Positions 18,080 to 26,566 of a stretch of DNA of 64,000 nt are shown in pieces; position 1 is the stretch's first letter, and each line of letters begins with the position of its first letter. This DNA is from Faucicola tetraodonis (GTDB lineage Bacteria > Pseudomonadota > Gammaproteobacteria > Pseudomonadales > Moraxellaceae), in assembly GCA_032017425.1 (NCBI GenBank), contig DALZPW010000004.1. The stretch is one strand, 5' to 3'. Position numbers and translations under genes: made by a program. The notes beneath the pieces are model-generated. The model had not been told where the DNA came from, made no database searches, and was given only the letters and a program-made list of their open reading frames with translations.

Positions 18080-19321
18080 ATGACTACCATAACAACAACA
18101 AAATCGACACCCTTATCGACAAACTTAATGAAACCTGCCGTATTTGCAACCGCCTTGGTGGTAGCGATGACCCTGACAGGTTGTGACAAGTTTAAAAAAT
18201 CTGACAATGTCCATAAACCTGCCGCACTTGTAAAACTCGCTAGCAGTCAAAATGTGATTTCCCCACTGTTTAGTCAAGGCAGTAATACAAAAGTTAGCAA
18301 ACGCTTTGGCAGTTTGCGCAATAAAACCACCATCAGCCAGCAACCTACCGCCTTTCGCGTGGCGTATGACAACAATGGCTATGTGAATGCGTTAGCAGAC
18401 GGTAGCGTGCAAGCGTTTGATGGGCAAGGCAAAGTGCTTTGGAGTACCAAACTCAAACAAGGCTTAATGTCAGGGGTGGCGCTAGATGAACAATCTCGCG
18501 TAGCCGTGGTTAGTGACAGCAAAGGGGTCATCATTGCGTTAGACAGAATGACTGGCAAAGTTATTTGGCAAACGCCTTTAGACACCGTAACCCTATCCCC
18601 TGCCCTAATCAGCCAAAACCGTGTCATTACCCTTGGCAATGATGGTAAAATTAGTGCGCTGTCGCTAGAGTCTGGCGCGCCTATTTGGACTTTTAACACC
18701 CAAAATCCAAATTTAAGCGTTCGCGGTAGTGCCACGCCGATTTTATTCAATCGCAATACGGTACTGGTGTCGACAGCCGATGGTCGTATCCATGCCTTAA
18801 ATATCGATAATGGCGTACCTATTTGGTCAAAACGTTTTGGTATTAGCAAAGGCAGTAGTGATATCGAAAAAATTTCTGATGTGGATGCCACCCCCGTACT
18901 AGATGGCAATATGCTGTACGTTGTGTCTTATAGCGGTCAGTTAGTCGCTGCCGATATGGCTTCACAGCAGCTAAGTTTTGTCAAAGAGTTGGCGAGCCTA
19001 AAATCAGTCGGCACAGATGATAGTCAAGTTTACGCCACTTCGCTTGATGGCGAATTGGTAGCGATGGATAAAATGACAGGCACGGTTAATTGGCAAACCG
19101 ATAATTTGTCTTATCGTGGTTTGAGTAACGCGGTGAGTATCGGCAACTACGTGGTGGTTGGTGATGCTATGGGTTATTTGCATGTGTATGACCGCACCTC
19201 AGGGGCACTGGTTGACAGAAAACAAGCCAAATCCGACGTGGCGGTATTACAGTTTATCAATAACCGTTTGATTGCCCAAAGCGCAAATGGCGCACTTAGT
19301 GTTTGGCAAGTAAATCGTTAA
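18080..19321 (+). CDS. bamB: Outer-membrane protein assembly factor BamB
   Basis: A lipoprotein of the BAM complex, which inserts beta-barrel proteins into the outer membrane. The lipobox LTGC is followed by an eight-bladed PQQ-type beta-propeller with repeated blades (VQAFDGQGKVLWSTKL, IIALDRMTGKVIWQT, ISALSLESGAPIWTF, IHALNIDNGVPIWSK). From the ATG at 18080 the lipid-bearing Cys is residue 35; an internal ATG at 18128 would make it residue 19, more usual for a lipoprotein signal, so the start is uncertain. It precedes der, as in most gammaproteobacteria. Confidence 0.94.
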   Translation: MTTITTTKSTPLSTNLMKPAVFATALVVAMTLTGCDKFKKSDNVHKPAALVKLASSQNVISPLFSQGSNTKVSKRFGSLRNKTTISQQPTAFRVAYDNNGYVNALADGSVQAFDGQGKVLWSTKLKQGLMSGVALDEQSRVAVVSDSKGVIIALDRMTGKVIWQTPLDTVTLSPALISQNRVITLGNDGKISALSLESGAPIWTFNTQNPNLSVRGSATPILFNRNTVLVSTADGRIHALNIDNGVPIWSKRFGISKGSSDIEKISDVDATPVLDGNMLYVVSYSGQLVAADMASQQLSFVKELASLKSVGTDDSQVYATSLDGELVAMDKMTGTVNWQTDNLSYRGLSNAVSIGNYVVVGDAMGYLHVYDRTSGALVDRKQAKSDVAVLQFINNRLIAQSANGALSVWQVNR

Positions 19322-19401
19322 TTGTTAAACTGTTCACGCATTTGGCAGTTTTGGCGAGTGGATGAGCAGCCCAGACTGATAAAAGTGTGAGTTTAAATGA
19401 C

Positions 19402-19436
19402 AACCCAGCATTGCAGCGCGATGTTGGGTTTGTTAA
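19402..19436 (+). terminator. Probable terminator between bamB and der
   Basis: A 10-bp stem (19402-19411 with 19421-19430, one G-T pair) with a 9-base loop. The following T-run is poor, so termination may be partial and allow read-through into der. Confidence 0.45.
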
Positions 19437-19469
19437 GTTATAGAAATAATGAATTTTTCAAGCGTGTTT

Positions 19470-19501
19470 AAAATCTTGCTTGTTGAAAATCTTGCTTTTT
19501 G
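19470..19501. repeat. 16-bp tandem duplication in the der leader
   Basis: AAAATCTTGCTTGTTG (19470-19485) is followed directly by AAAATCTTGCTTTTTG (19486-19501), one mismatch, and by a partial third copy (AAAATTTTGG) that contains the bases just upstream of der. The region is only 21 bases from the start codon. Confidence 0.9.
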
Positions 19502-19522
19502 AAAATTTTGGAAATTAAATTT

Positions 19523-20926
19523 ATGAAACCAGTTGTTGCCTTGATTGGCCGTCCGAACGTTGGCAAGTCCACCCTATTTAATCAGTTGACCCGCAGTCGT
19601 CAAGCCTTGGTTGCTGATTTGGCAGGTCTTACCCGCGACCGTCAATATGGCGACGCAACCTTTGAAGAAAAATCCTTTATCGTCATCGATACCGGTGGTA
19701 TTGGCGAAGTGGATGAAGGTGACGGCACCATTGATGATTATATGTCGCACCAATCGCATACCGCTATCCATGAAGCAGATATCATTGTGTTTGTGGTTGA
19801 TAGCCGCGTGGGTATCACGGGCGCTGATGAAGTTATTGCCAAACAACTTCACACCCTGGGCAAGCCCGTGTTTTTAGCCGCCAATAAAATGGATGGCGTC
19901 CATGAAGCGGCGATTCATGAATTTTATGCGTTAGGTTTTGGCGAGCCATTTCCCATGGCAGCCAGTCACGGACGTGGGGTCGGCAATTTATTAGAAGCCG
20001 TCACTGCCAATATGCCCACCGATGACCAAGAAGAACAAGCACCTGATGGCTTACGTATCGCCATCATTGGCAGACCCAACGTGGGCAAATCGACCCTTGT
20101 CAATCGCTTGCTTGGTGAAGAACGCGTGGTGGTTTTTGATATGCCAGGTACCACGCGCGATAGTATCTATATCCCTTACGAGCGTGACAATAGACATTAT
20201 GTGTTGATTGATACTGCGGGTGTGCGTCGCCGTGGACGTATTGACGAAAAAGTTGAAAAGTTTTCTGTGGTAAAAACCTTGCAAGCCATCAAAGATGCCC
20301 ACGTGGTCATCGTGGTCATTGACGCGCAAGAAGGCATTACCGATCAGGATTTGAACTTATTAGGCTACGCCTTAGAAGCAGGTCGCGCGATGGTGCTTGC
20401 CATCAATAAATGGGACGGGCTTGACCAAGACCAAAAGAACTTTGTCAAAATTGAAATGGATCGACGTTTTAACTTTATCCCTTATGTAAAAGTCCATTTA
20501 ATCTCGGCGCTTCACGGAACGGGTGTTGGCAATCTTTACCCATCGATTCACCGTGCCTATGATGCGGCAATGTTTGATATTTCCACCAGTCGCTTGACCC
20601 AAATTCTACAAGATGCGGTTACTGCACACCAGCCCCCTATGGTAGGCGGGCGACGCATTAAATTGCGCTTTGCGCATTTGGGCGGTCATAATCCACCGAT
20701 TATTGTGATTCATGGCAATCAGACCAGCCAAGTGCCAAACAGTTATCGTCGCTACCTAGAAAACGAATTTCGCAAGGTATTTAAGCTTGAAGGCACCCCG
20801 ATTCGGGTTGAATTTAAACAAAACGCCAATCCTTATGCAGGTCGCACCAATACCATGACGGATGCGCAAAAAGAACGTAAACGTCGAGAGGTACAAAAAT
20901 TCAAAAAACGCGGCAAAAAACGTTAA
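19523..20926 (+). CDS. der: Ribosome biogenesis GTPase Der (EngA)
   Basis: A 467-residue protein with two tandem GTPase domains, each with a GRPNVGKST P-loop (about residues 9-17 and 182-190), NKMDG/NKWDG G4 motifs, and a C-terminal KH-like domain ending in a basic tail (KKRGKKR). Der acts in 50S subunit maturation and is essential in most bacteria. An in-frame TTG at 19499 lies inside the tandem repeat; the ATG at 19523 is the proper start. Confidence 0.97.
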   Translation: MKPVVALIGRPNVGKSTLFNQLTRSRQALVADLAGLTRDRQYGDATFEEKSFIVIDTGGIGEVDEGDGTIDDYMSHQSHTAIHEADIIVFVVDSRVGITGADEVIAKQLHTLGKPVFLAANKMDGVHEAAIHEFYALGFGEPFPMAASHGRGVGNLLEAVTANMPTDDQEEQAPDGLRIAIIGRPNVGKSTLVNRLLGEERVVVFDMPGTTRDSIYIPYERDNRHYVLIDTAGVRRRGRIDEKVEKFSVVKTLQAIKDAHVVIVVIDAQEGITDQDLNLLGYALEAGRAMVLAINKWDGLDQDQKNFVKIEMDRRFNFIPYVKVHLISALHGTGVGNLYPSIHRAYDAAMFDISTSRLTQILQDAVTAHQPPMVGGRRIKLRFAHLGGHNPPIIVIHGNQTSQVPNSYRRYLENEFRKVFKLEGTPIRVEFKQNANPYAGRTNTMTDAQKERKRREVQKFKKRGKKR

Positions 20927-20960
20927 GGTGATGTTAATTGGCGTTTTAAGGGATGAGTGA

Positions 20961-22811
20961 ATGGTACAGAAGACTTTAGGTTATCAAATTGGGTTAAAGC
21001 GTATCGTTGCGATACCCTTTTTATTGGTTTTATTTATTTGCCTTGCGATTTATACCTTAGTCGACTTGACCCAAACGGTACAATATGAAATCAAACAGGC
21101 CAGTAAGATTAATTATCTACTTGCCCAGTCTACTGCAAGTAATCCTAACGGTGTGACAACCGCTAGCATTGACACACTATTAAGCGAGATGCCGCAGTAC
21201 GAAAGCATTGTTTTTTTTCCATTTGATCAGCAGCAGCATCCGACCACCCATCCGATTAAAGTCACAGAGGTTTTTTTTGAGCGCTATTACGGATTGAGTG
21301 AACCTGTTAAAATTAATTTATTGACATTCAAGCCCCATCAAGACAACACGAAAGTAGAGCAGCTGATTGGTTATAGCAATATCACCCTTGACCTACAAAC
21401 CATTCGCCAGCAATGGTTTTGGCAACATTTGCCGTTAGTACTGGTGTTATCATTTATTGCGCTGTTCAATTTGTGGTTTGTGTTGCAAAAGGTGCAAAAT
21501 TTAACCCATCGCTTACCAAAACTTGAAAATTTAAGCCATCACATTTTGCAAGATGAATTTTTAGCGGCAGAGGCGTATAAGCTGCCAAAAAGTAATGAGG
21601 CTTGGGTATTTGAAAAAGCTTTGGTGTATTTGCTCAACAAGCGCAAGGCGCAAATTGCCCAAATCAACACTCTGCGCCAAGAAAAAAATGACCTTGAAGA
21701 AACCCAAATTAAGCAGCTTCAGCACAATTCAAAATTTGAAAATATTTTGATTCATGAGTTCAAATCCTCTGTAAGTCGTATCGAATCGGGTCTACAGCTA
21801 TTACACAATCAATATATCAGCGCTGAGCAAAAAGATGCCGTTGAAATTATTACTTTGGGTAAAGATGATTTAAATGCTAAGCTTGATCAAATCATCCAAA
21901 TTAACCGTATCGATAAAGGTCAAACAGGCGTCAGTGCCTACCAATTTAGTCCAACGGGGTTAATCACCCAAATTGTCAATGATTATCAGCCTCTGGCTGC
22001 CGAGAAAAATATCACGTTAAAGGCAAAGCCCTATCATGCCGACTATGTCCTAGAAGGCGATGTTCAAAAAATCACCCTAATTATCAGTTCATTGCTAGAA
22101 AACGCGATTAAATTTACCGATAAAGGCAGCATAACAATCACCTCGCAGTTGCAACATTTACAAACGCAAGTACGATGGACGCTGCAGATTGAAGACACCG
22201 GCATAGGCATTGCAAAGGAATATTTAGAGCTAATTTTTGAACCTTTTTTCCAAATTAATCCTGAAGTAAAACATTCCTCATCAACTAATTCTGCAGGATT
22301 ATTTTTGGTGAAAAAACTGTTAGCACTGATGAAAGGCAGCATCACAGTTACTAGCGAACCTGATGTGGGTAGCAATTTTCAGGTATCGTTATTGCTAAAA
22401 GATTGGAAACACAACTATGAACGCAATTTATTGCTAAATAAACATATTGTCGCTTGGTATCACTATGAGGATTTATTCGAAACGGCCAAACGCATGGAAA
22501 ATGCGGGTGCTAAAGTTGAGACGTTTACCAGTAGCGAACTTCTTGAAGATTATTTGTTATTTCATACGGTCGATGCGTTATTTATCTCCCGAAATATTGA
22601 TTATCAAGCGATGTTAGACTTCGTCAGCAAATTTCGTGAGCGTGAAAATAAAGCCAGGGTCACCATTATCTGCGTTTATGACACCAAAGCGTTAAATCCG
22701 CATACCATTGAATTACTAAAAATAGCTGGGGTGGATTATTTTGTCAAAAAAGAAGTCATAGACGAGCGACTCGATCAATATATCAAAGAGTTGTCCAATA
22801 TATTGAGTTAA
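20961..22811 (+). CDS. Membrane sensor histidine kinase with a degenerate C-terminal receiver domain
   Basis: A 616-residue protein. A first membrane helix (about 15-34) and a second (about 153-172) bracket a periplasmic sensor domain of about 120 residues. A coiled coil leads to the H-box, LIHEFKSSVSRIE (His265). The ATP-binding domain has the N-box LLENAIKFTDKG, G1 EDTGIGIA and G2 region. Residues about 490-616 look like a response-regulator fold, but the phosphoacceptor position reads DALFISRN, with no Asp after the hydrophobic strand; the acidic pocket is reduced, while the late Lys (VKK) is kept. It starts 34 bases after der with a good RBS and has no response regulator beside it. Target unknown. 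Confidence 0.8.
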   Translation: MVQKTLGYQIGLKRIVAIPFLLVLFICLAIYTLVDLTQTVQYEIKQASKINYLLAQSTASNPNGVTTASIDTLLSEMPQYESIVFFPFDQQQHPTTHPIKVTEVFFERYYGLSEPVKINLLTFKPHQDNTKVEQLIGYSNITLDLQTIRQQWFWQHLPLVLVLSFIALFNLWFVLQKVQNLTHRLPKLENLSHHILQDEFLAAEAYKLPKSNEAWVFEKALVYLLNKRKAQIAQINTLRQEKNDLEETQIKQLQHNSKFENILIHEFKSSVSRIESGLQLLHNQYISAEQKDAVEIITLGKDDLNAKLDQIIQINRIDKGQTGVSAYQFSPTGLITQIVNDYQPLAAEKNITLKAKPYHADYVLEGDVQKITLIISSLLENAIKFTDKGSITITSQLQHLQTQVRWTLQIEDTGIGIAKEYLELIFEPFFQINPEVKHSSSTNSAGLFLVKKLLALMKGSITVTSEPDVGSNFQVSLLLKDWKHNYERNLLLNKHIVAWYHYEDLFETAKRMENAGAKVETFTSSELLEDYLLFHTVDALFISRNIDYQAMLDFVSKFRERENKARVTIICVYDTKALNPHTIELLKIAGVDYFVKKEVIDERLDQYIKELSNILS

Positions 22812-22824
22812 ATTTTGAGTTAAA
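22803..22824. repeat. Tandem duplication, period 12, spanning the kinase stop codon
   Basis: TTGAGTTAAA occurs at 22803-22812 and 22815-22824. The first copy is the last two codons plus TAA stop of the kinase gene; the second repeats them in frame four codons later. Confidence 0.85.
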
Positions 22825-22858
22825 AAAACCCTTCGTTTCATTTGAAGGGTTTTTTTTG
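22822..22858. terminator. Strong bidirectional terminator
   Basis: AAAAACCCTTC pairs with GAAGGGTTTTT (within 22822-22834 and 22844-22857) around a 9-base loop, flanked by A- and T-runs. It lies between the convergent kinase and carboxypeptidase genes. Confidence 0.92.
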
Positions 22859-22875
22859 TGATTTTTCTTTGTAAT

Positions 22876-24054
22876 TTAGAATAAACCTTTAAAGAATAGT
22901 ACGATGTGTTGCCACATACGTTTAAAAATTCCAGCTTCTTGAACTTGGGTTTCAGCGACCAGTGGGACAGACGCCACAGGTTTGCCATTGAGCATTGCAA
23001 CCAGTTTACCCACTTCTTGACCTTGCGCTAACGGCGCTTTAACATCGGCTGGCAAATTGACCACGGTGCTGATTTTTTCTTGATCCAATTTTGGCACTAG
23101 TACTTGTAAATTGCCTTTGCTGACGACGTTGACTTTATCGACAGCACCGAAGTTGACTGGCACGCTGCCGTAGCTTTTTTGGGCAGGGGCGGCAATTTTA
23201 GTAGCAAAGTTACTAAATCCCCAGTTGAGTAAGTTGCGCGATTGGTCTGCGCGCTCTTGAGCGCTTTTAGTACCCATAATCACTGAAATCAGACGCATAT
23301 CACCGCGTTTACTCGATGCTACTAGGCAGTAACCTGCTTCGTCGGTATGTCCTGTTTTTAGGCCGTCTACCGTTGGATCAGTGAACAACAGCGCATTGCG
23401 GTTGCCCTGGGTGATGCCGTTATAAGTAAATTGTTTTTGGCTATAGATGGGATAATATTTTTTACTGTTCTTGATAATCGCTTGGGCGAGTTTCGCCAAA
23501 TCTTCGGCAGATGCTTGATGGCCTTCTTGTGGCATACCGGTCGCATTCATAAAATGGGTATGGGTCATGCCAATTTTTTTGGCTTCTTCATTCATCAAAT
23601 CTGCAAACGTGGTTTCGCTACCGCCAATGTGCTGTGCCATCGCTTTTGATGCATCATTACCCGATTGGATAATGATACCTTTTAACATATCAATCACAGG
23701 GGCGGTTGTGTTGACAGGGACATACATACAAGACTCTTCACTTGAGCCTTTACACCAAGCTTCAGGAGTCATAAGGATGGGTTCGTTTTCTTTTAATGCC
23801 CCTGATAGCAGCCGCTGCTCAATGATGTAACTGGTCATCATCTTGGTCAATGATGCGGGTGGGAATGGCTGCGCGGCATTTTTTTGAGCCAATACCGTAC
23901 CCGTATCATAGTCAATTAAGATAAAAGCAGAATTGTCTAGTTCAGGCTGTTGTATGGCGGCATTTGCCTGCACAGTTGTGGCAAAAAAACTGGCGGCGAC
24001 AAAAGTGCCGACCATCAGACGTTGGGTGTATTGCGGTATTACGATTGCTTTCAT
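22876..24054 (-). CDS. D-alanyl-D-alanine carboxypeptidase (PBP5/6 family)
   Basis: A 392-residue low-molecular-weight penicillin-binding protein that trims the terminal D-Ala of peptidoglycan pentapeptides. After a signal peptide (about 1-32) it has SxxK (Ser68-Lys71), SGN (131-133) and KTG (234-236), in order. The C-terminal PBP5 beta domain and an amphipathic anchor (FKRMWQHIVLFFKGLF) hold it to the periplasmic face of the inner membrane. A GTG at 24063 would add three residues; the ATG at 24054 is preferred. Whether it corresponds to dacA or dacC cannot be said. Confidence 0.94.
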   Translation of the reverse strand: MKAIVIPQYTQRLMVGTFVAASFFATTVQANAAIQQPELDNSAFILIDYDTGTVLAQKNAAQPFPPASLTKMMTSYIIEQRLLSGALKENEPILMTPEAWCKGSSEESCMYVPVNTTAPVIDMLKGIIIQSGNDASKAMAQHIGGSETTFADLMNEEAKKIGMTHTHFMNATGMPQEGHQASAEDLAKLAQAIIKNSKKYYPIYSQKQFTYNGITQGNRNALLFTDPTVDGLKTGHTDEAGYCLVASSKRGDMRLISVIMGTKSAQERADQSRNLLNWGFSNFATKIAAPAQKSYGSVPVNFGAVDKVNVVSKGNLQVLVPKLDQEKISTVVNLPADVKAPLAQGQEVGKLVAMLNGKPVASVPLVAETQVQEAGIFKRMWQHIVLFFKGLF

Positions 24055-24183
24055 CTCACTCACTCTTGGCTCAAATCAAATGCGACCTGTTTGCTTGGAC
24101 GCTTGGTAAAACAAATTGCCTATATTAGCAAAAAAAATCGTAATTCAACACTGTATTCGGTCTAAAAATCAACGATTTATCAC

Positions 24184-24212
24184 AAATAAAACCCCCTAAA
24201 TCAGTTAGGGGG
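24184..24212 (-). terminator. Terminator after the 130-residue secreted-protein gene
   Basis: A perfect 8-bp GC-rich stem CCCCCTAA/TTAGGGGG (24192-24199 with 24205-24212) followed on the minus strand by TTTTATTT. Confidence 0.85.
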
Positions 24213-24239
24213 TGGATAGCATAGCTTAACTTATAATTA

Positions 24240-24632
24240 TTATTTACTGTTGGCAAGGTCTTTGCACAGTTCAAGATTCTCCGCTTTTGGATAACTGAGT
24301 GTCCATTGGCGAGTTTCATTCAAAATTTGCTTGTAATCTTGCTGAGAGGATAAGTACTGCACCGCTAAACGAGGATCGCTGATGGTCGGCATTAATTTTT
24401 TCAGCTCGACATTATAAGCGGTGTTAAACCCTGTTTGTTGCGATTTATTCAGCATGGGTGGGCAGATTTCTGACAACACTTGTAAAACCGCCACTTCTTC
24501 TTTGGTGGTCGATAATTCTGACATATCGATTGCGATGGTATCGTTATTTTTATCTTCAGCGATACCACTCACGGTGACGCCCATTAACAGCATGCCTATC
24601 ATAGCTTGACTGATTTTGCCCAGTTTAATCAT
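24240..24632 (-). CDS. Conserved-looking secreted protein of 130 residues, unknown function
   Basis: The N-terminus (residues 1-25, MLLMGVTVSGIAED) is a signal peptide. The mature part is short and helical, with two Cys (about residues 57 and 123) that could form one periplasmic disulfide. I recall no function. It has its own terminator and stands between dacA-type and trmO genes on the same strand. Confidence 0.65.
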   Translation of the reverse strand: MIKLGKISQAMIGMLLMGVTVSGIAEDKNNDTIAIDMSELSTTKEEVAVLQVLSEICPPMLNKSQQTGFNTAYNVELKKLMPTISDPRLAVQYLSSQQDYKQILNETRQWTLSYPKAENLELCKDLANSK

Positions 24633-24685
24633 ACGGTGTCCTAACGTTATCTAAGTAAAATACAGCCCATATCATACTAAATAAT

Positions 24686-24717
24686 CAAAAAAAATATAGC
24701 GAATAATCACGCTATAT
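24686..24717 (-). terminator. Terminator after trmO
   Basis: A perfect 8-bp stem ATATAGCG/CGCTATAT (24694-24701 with 24710-24717), followed on the minus strand by a run of eight T. It lies 90 bases past the trmO stop. Confidence 0.7.
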
Positions 24718-24806
24718 AGTCAGTATTTTGTGAACGAGTAAATTTTTTTGAAACAGTTTAGCAATATACGGCTAGGTAAAAACTTTTATACCATCCATCT
24801 CACGGC

Positions 24807-25538
24807 TTAGTTTAATAGTTCAATCGCTTGAATTTGCAAAACACTCTCTGCTATCTGGCTAAAATGAACATCGACATTTTGATAACGCATGACAAATGGG
24901 GTATTAAGCGCTTGCTGTCGATACGCAGGTCTAGGGTCTTGCGCAATGAGTTGCTCGATGGTTTGCCAATCTGTTTGATTTAGCTGACTTTTTACTGCAA
25001 TATTGGATAAATCAGGCAATAAATCTGGATGCCAATGCACCGACTTGATGATGGGTTTTTGGCTGGCATACCCAGCAATCGCATCATCGATACTATCGCT
25101 ATAAGGCAAATATGGTTTGATATCAATGACTGGTGTGCCATCTACCATATCACCGCCGATGATATGCAGCCTCAAACCCGCCTCAGTGTTTTCAATATGT
25201 GAAAATTTGACCACCGACAATCCAATATTTGCCGGTCGATACATACTTCGACTGGCAAAGACCCCTATCTTTTGGTTGCCGCCAAGTCTAGGTGGACGGA
25301 CTGTTGGCTGAAAATTTGACTGATTAGTATTGACTCGATTTTGATGAAATTGCCATATAATCCAAAGATGACTAAATTGGGCAATGCCTTCAAAAGCACT
25401 GAGCATATTATAGGGCGGCAACATACTGATAGTAGCGTTGATATCGACAAGATTGGGCTGGCGAGGCGTGCCAAACTTTTGCTTAAGTGGGGAGTTCACA
25501 ATGCCGATAATCGGCAGGGTAATTTGTTGTGGTAACAT
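24807..25538 (-). CDS. trmO: tRNA (N6-threonylcarbamoyladenosine(37)-N6)-methyltransferase TrmO
   Basis: A 243-residue SAM-dependent enzyme of the TsaA/YaeB family that adds N6-methyl to t6A37 of tRNA-Thr. The family signatures FEGIAQFSHLWIIWQFH, VRPPRLGGNQKIGVFASRS and YRPANIGLSVVKF are clear, as is VIDIKPYLPYSDS. Its C-terminal domain extends to DPRPAYRQ, as in E. coli TrmO. It is divergent from fpr; a perfect 19-bp palindrome lies 10 bases upstream of its start. Confidence 0.93.
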   Translation of the reverse strand: MLPQQITLPIIGIVNSPLKQKFGTPRQPNLVDINATISMLPPYNMLSAFEGIAQFSHLWIIWQFHQNRVNTNQSNFQPTVRPPRLGGNQKIGVFASRSMYRPANIGLSVVKFSHIENTEAGLRLHIIGGDMVDGTPVIDIKPYLPYSDSIDDAIAGYASQKPIIKSVHWHPDLLPDLSNIAVKSQLNQTDWQTIEQLIAQDPRPAYRQQALNTPFVMRYQNVDVHFSQIAESVLQIQAIELLN

Positions 25539-25547
25539 AATGGGTCG

Positions 25548-25566
25548 TTAAAATATGATATTTTAA
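25548..25566. promoter_or_regulatory. Perfect 19-bp palindrome between divergent trmO and fpr
   Basis: TTAAAATAT-G-ATATTTTAA is an exact inverted repeat with 9-bp arms around one G. It lies just upstream of trmO and about 60 bases before the fpr -10. It is a candidate operator; the regulator is unknown, and AT-rich palindromes can also arise by chance. Confidence 0.4.
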
Positions 25567-25619
25567 ACTATGATTATGCCATTTTTTTACGCCCAAATTC
25601 GACTAAATCATCAAAAATT

Positions 25620-25628
25620 TGCTATCAT
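25620..25628 (+). promoter_or_regulatory. Candidate extended -10 promoter for fpr
   Basis: TGCTATCAT fits an extended -10 (TGn TATCAT), 88 bases before the fpr start. Confidence 0.35.
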
Positions 25629-25715
25629 ATCGCCCCAGAATGTCAATATTAACCCGCTTTTTTTATCCTTTATTCACTTTTAATTTTATCTATGACCAAT
25701 ATAAGGTTGGGCGCT

Positions 25716-26492
25716 ATGTCAAAATTTTATGAAGAAACCGTTACCTATGTGCATCATTGGAATGACACATTATTTAGCCTAAAAACTACCCGTAATGCAG
25801 GTTTACGTTTTAGGAATGGTGAATTTGCCATGATTGGTCTGGAAGTCAATGGAAAACCTTTGATGCGTGCCTACTCTATTGCCAGCACCAACTATGATGA
25901 AGAGCTCGAATTTTATTCTATCAAAGTCCAAGATGGTCCTTTGACGTCTATTTTACAGCATATCAAAGTAGGTGATAAATTATTAGTAAGTAAAAAACCC
26001 ACTGGCACCCTCGTGCTTGATGACCTAAACCCTGGCAAGCATTTGTATATGTTAGCAACAGGTACAGGCTTGGCACCATTTTTGTCACTTGCCCGTGACC
26101 CAGAAGTGTATGAGCGTTTTGAGAAAGTTATCGTGGTGCATGGCGTACGCTATGTGAGTGAACTGGGCTACCGTGAGATGTTTGAAAAAGCCTTGTTTGA
26201 AGATGAGTTACTGGGTGAATACGTTAAAGATAAACTCATCTATTACCCCACAGTCACGCGTGAACCGTTCCGCAATGAAGGGCGTATGACCGATTTAATG
26301 AAGTCTGGCAAGTTATTCCAAGACATCGGATTACCACCCATCAATCCAAGCGATGACCGCGCAATGATTTGCGGTAGCCCATCTATGAATAAAGACGTGG
26401 CAGCACTACTCGATGAATTTGGTCTTAAACCATCACCTCGTATGGGTGGTACGGGTGATTATGTGGTTGAACGTGCCTTTGTCGAGCAATAA
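25716..26492 (+). CDS. fpr: Ferredoxin-NADP reductase
   Basis: A 258-residue FAD enzyme that exchanges electrons between NADPH and ferredoxin/flavodoxin, used in oxidative-stress defence and Fe-S repair. The FAD site RAYSIAS and the NADP-binding ATGTGLAPFLSLARDP are visible, as is the C-terminal VERAFVEQ. Length matches Pseudomonas-type Fpr. The in-frame start at 25692 lacks an RBS; AAGG lies about 10 bases before the ATG at 25716. Confidence 0.94.
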   Translation: MSKFYEETVTYVHHWNDTLFSLKTTRNAGLRFRNGEFAMIGLEVNGKPLMRAYSIASTNYDEELEFYSIKVQDGPLTSILQHIKVGDKLLVSKKPTGTLVLDDLNPGKHLYMLATGTGLAPFLSLARDPEVYERFEKVIVVHGVRYVSELGYREMFEKALFEDELLGEYVKDKLIYYPTVTREPFRNEGRMTDLMKSGKLFQDIGLPPINPSDDRAMICGSPSMNKDVAALLDEFGLKPSPRMGGTGDYVVERAFVEQ

Positions 26493-26514
26493 AAGTTGAA
26501 AAATAAAAGTTGAA
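26488..26514. repeat. Tandem duplication, period 14, spanning the fpr stop codon
   Basis: AATAAAAGTTGAA occurs at 26488-26500 and 26502-26514. The first copy includes the fpr TAA stop. Confidence 0.85.
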
Positions 26515-26526
26515 CAGTAAAATCAT

Positions 26527-26552
26527 AAAAAGAGCCTTACGGCTCTTTTTTT
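26527..26552. terminator. Bidirectional terminator between fpr and the capsule locus
   Basis: A perfect 10-bp stem AAAAAGAGCC/GGCTCTTTTT with a TTAC tetraloop. It closes both fpr and, on the other strand, the long capsule operon ending at wzi. Confidence 0.92.
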
Positions 26553-26566
26553 ATGACTCAAAATTA

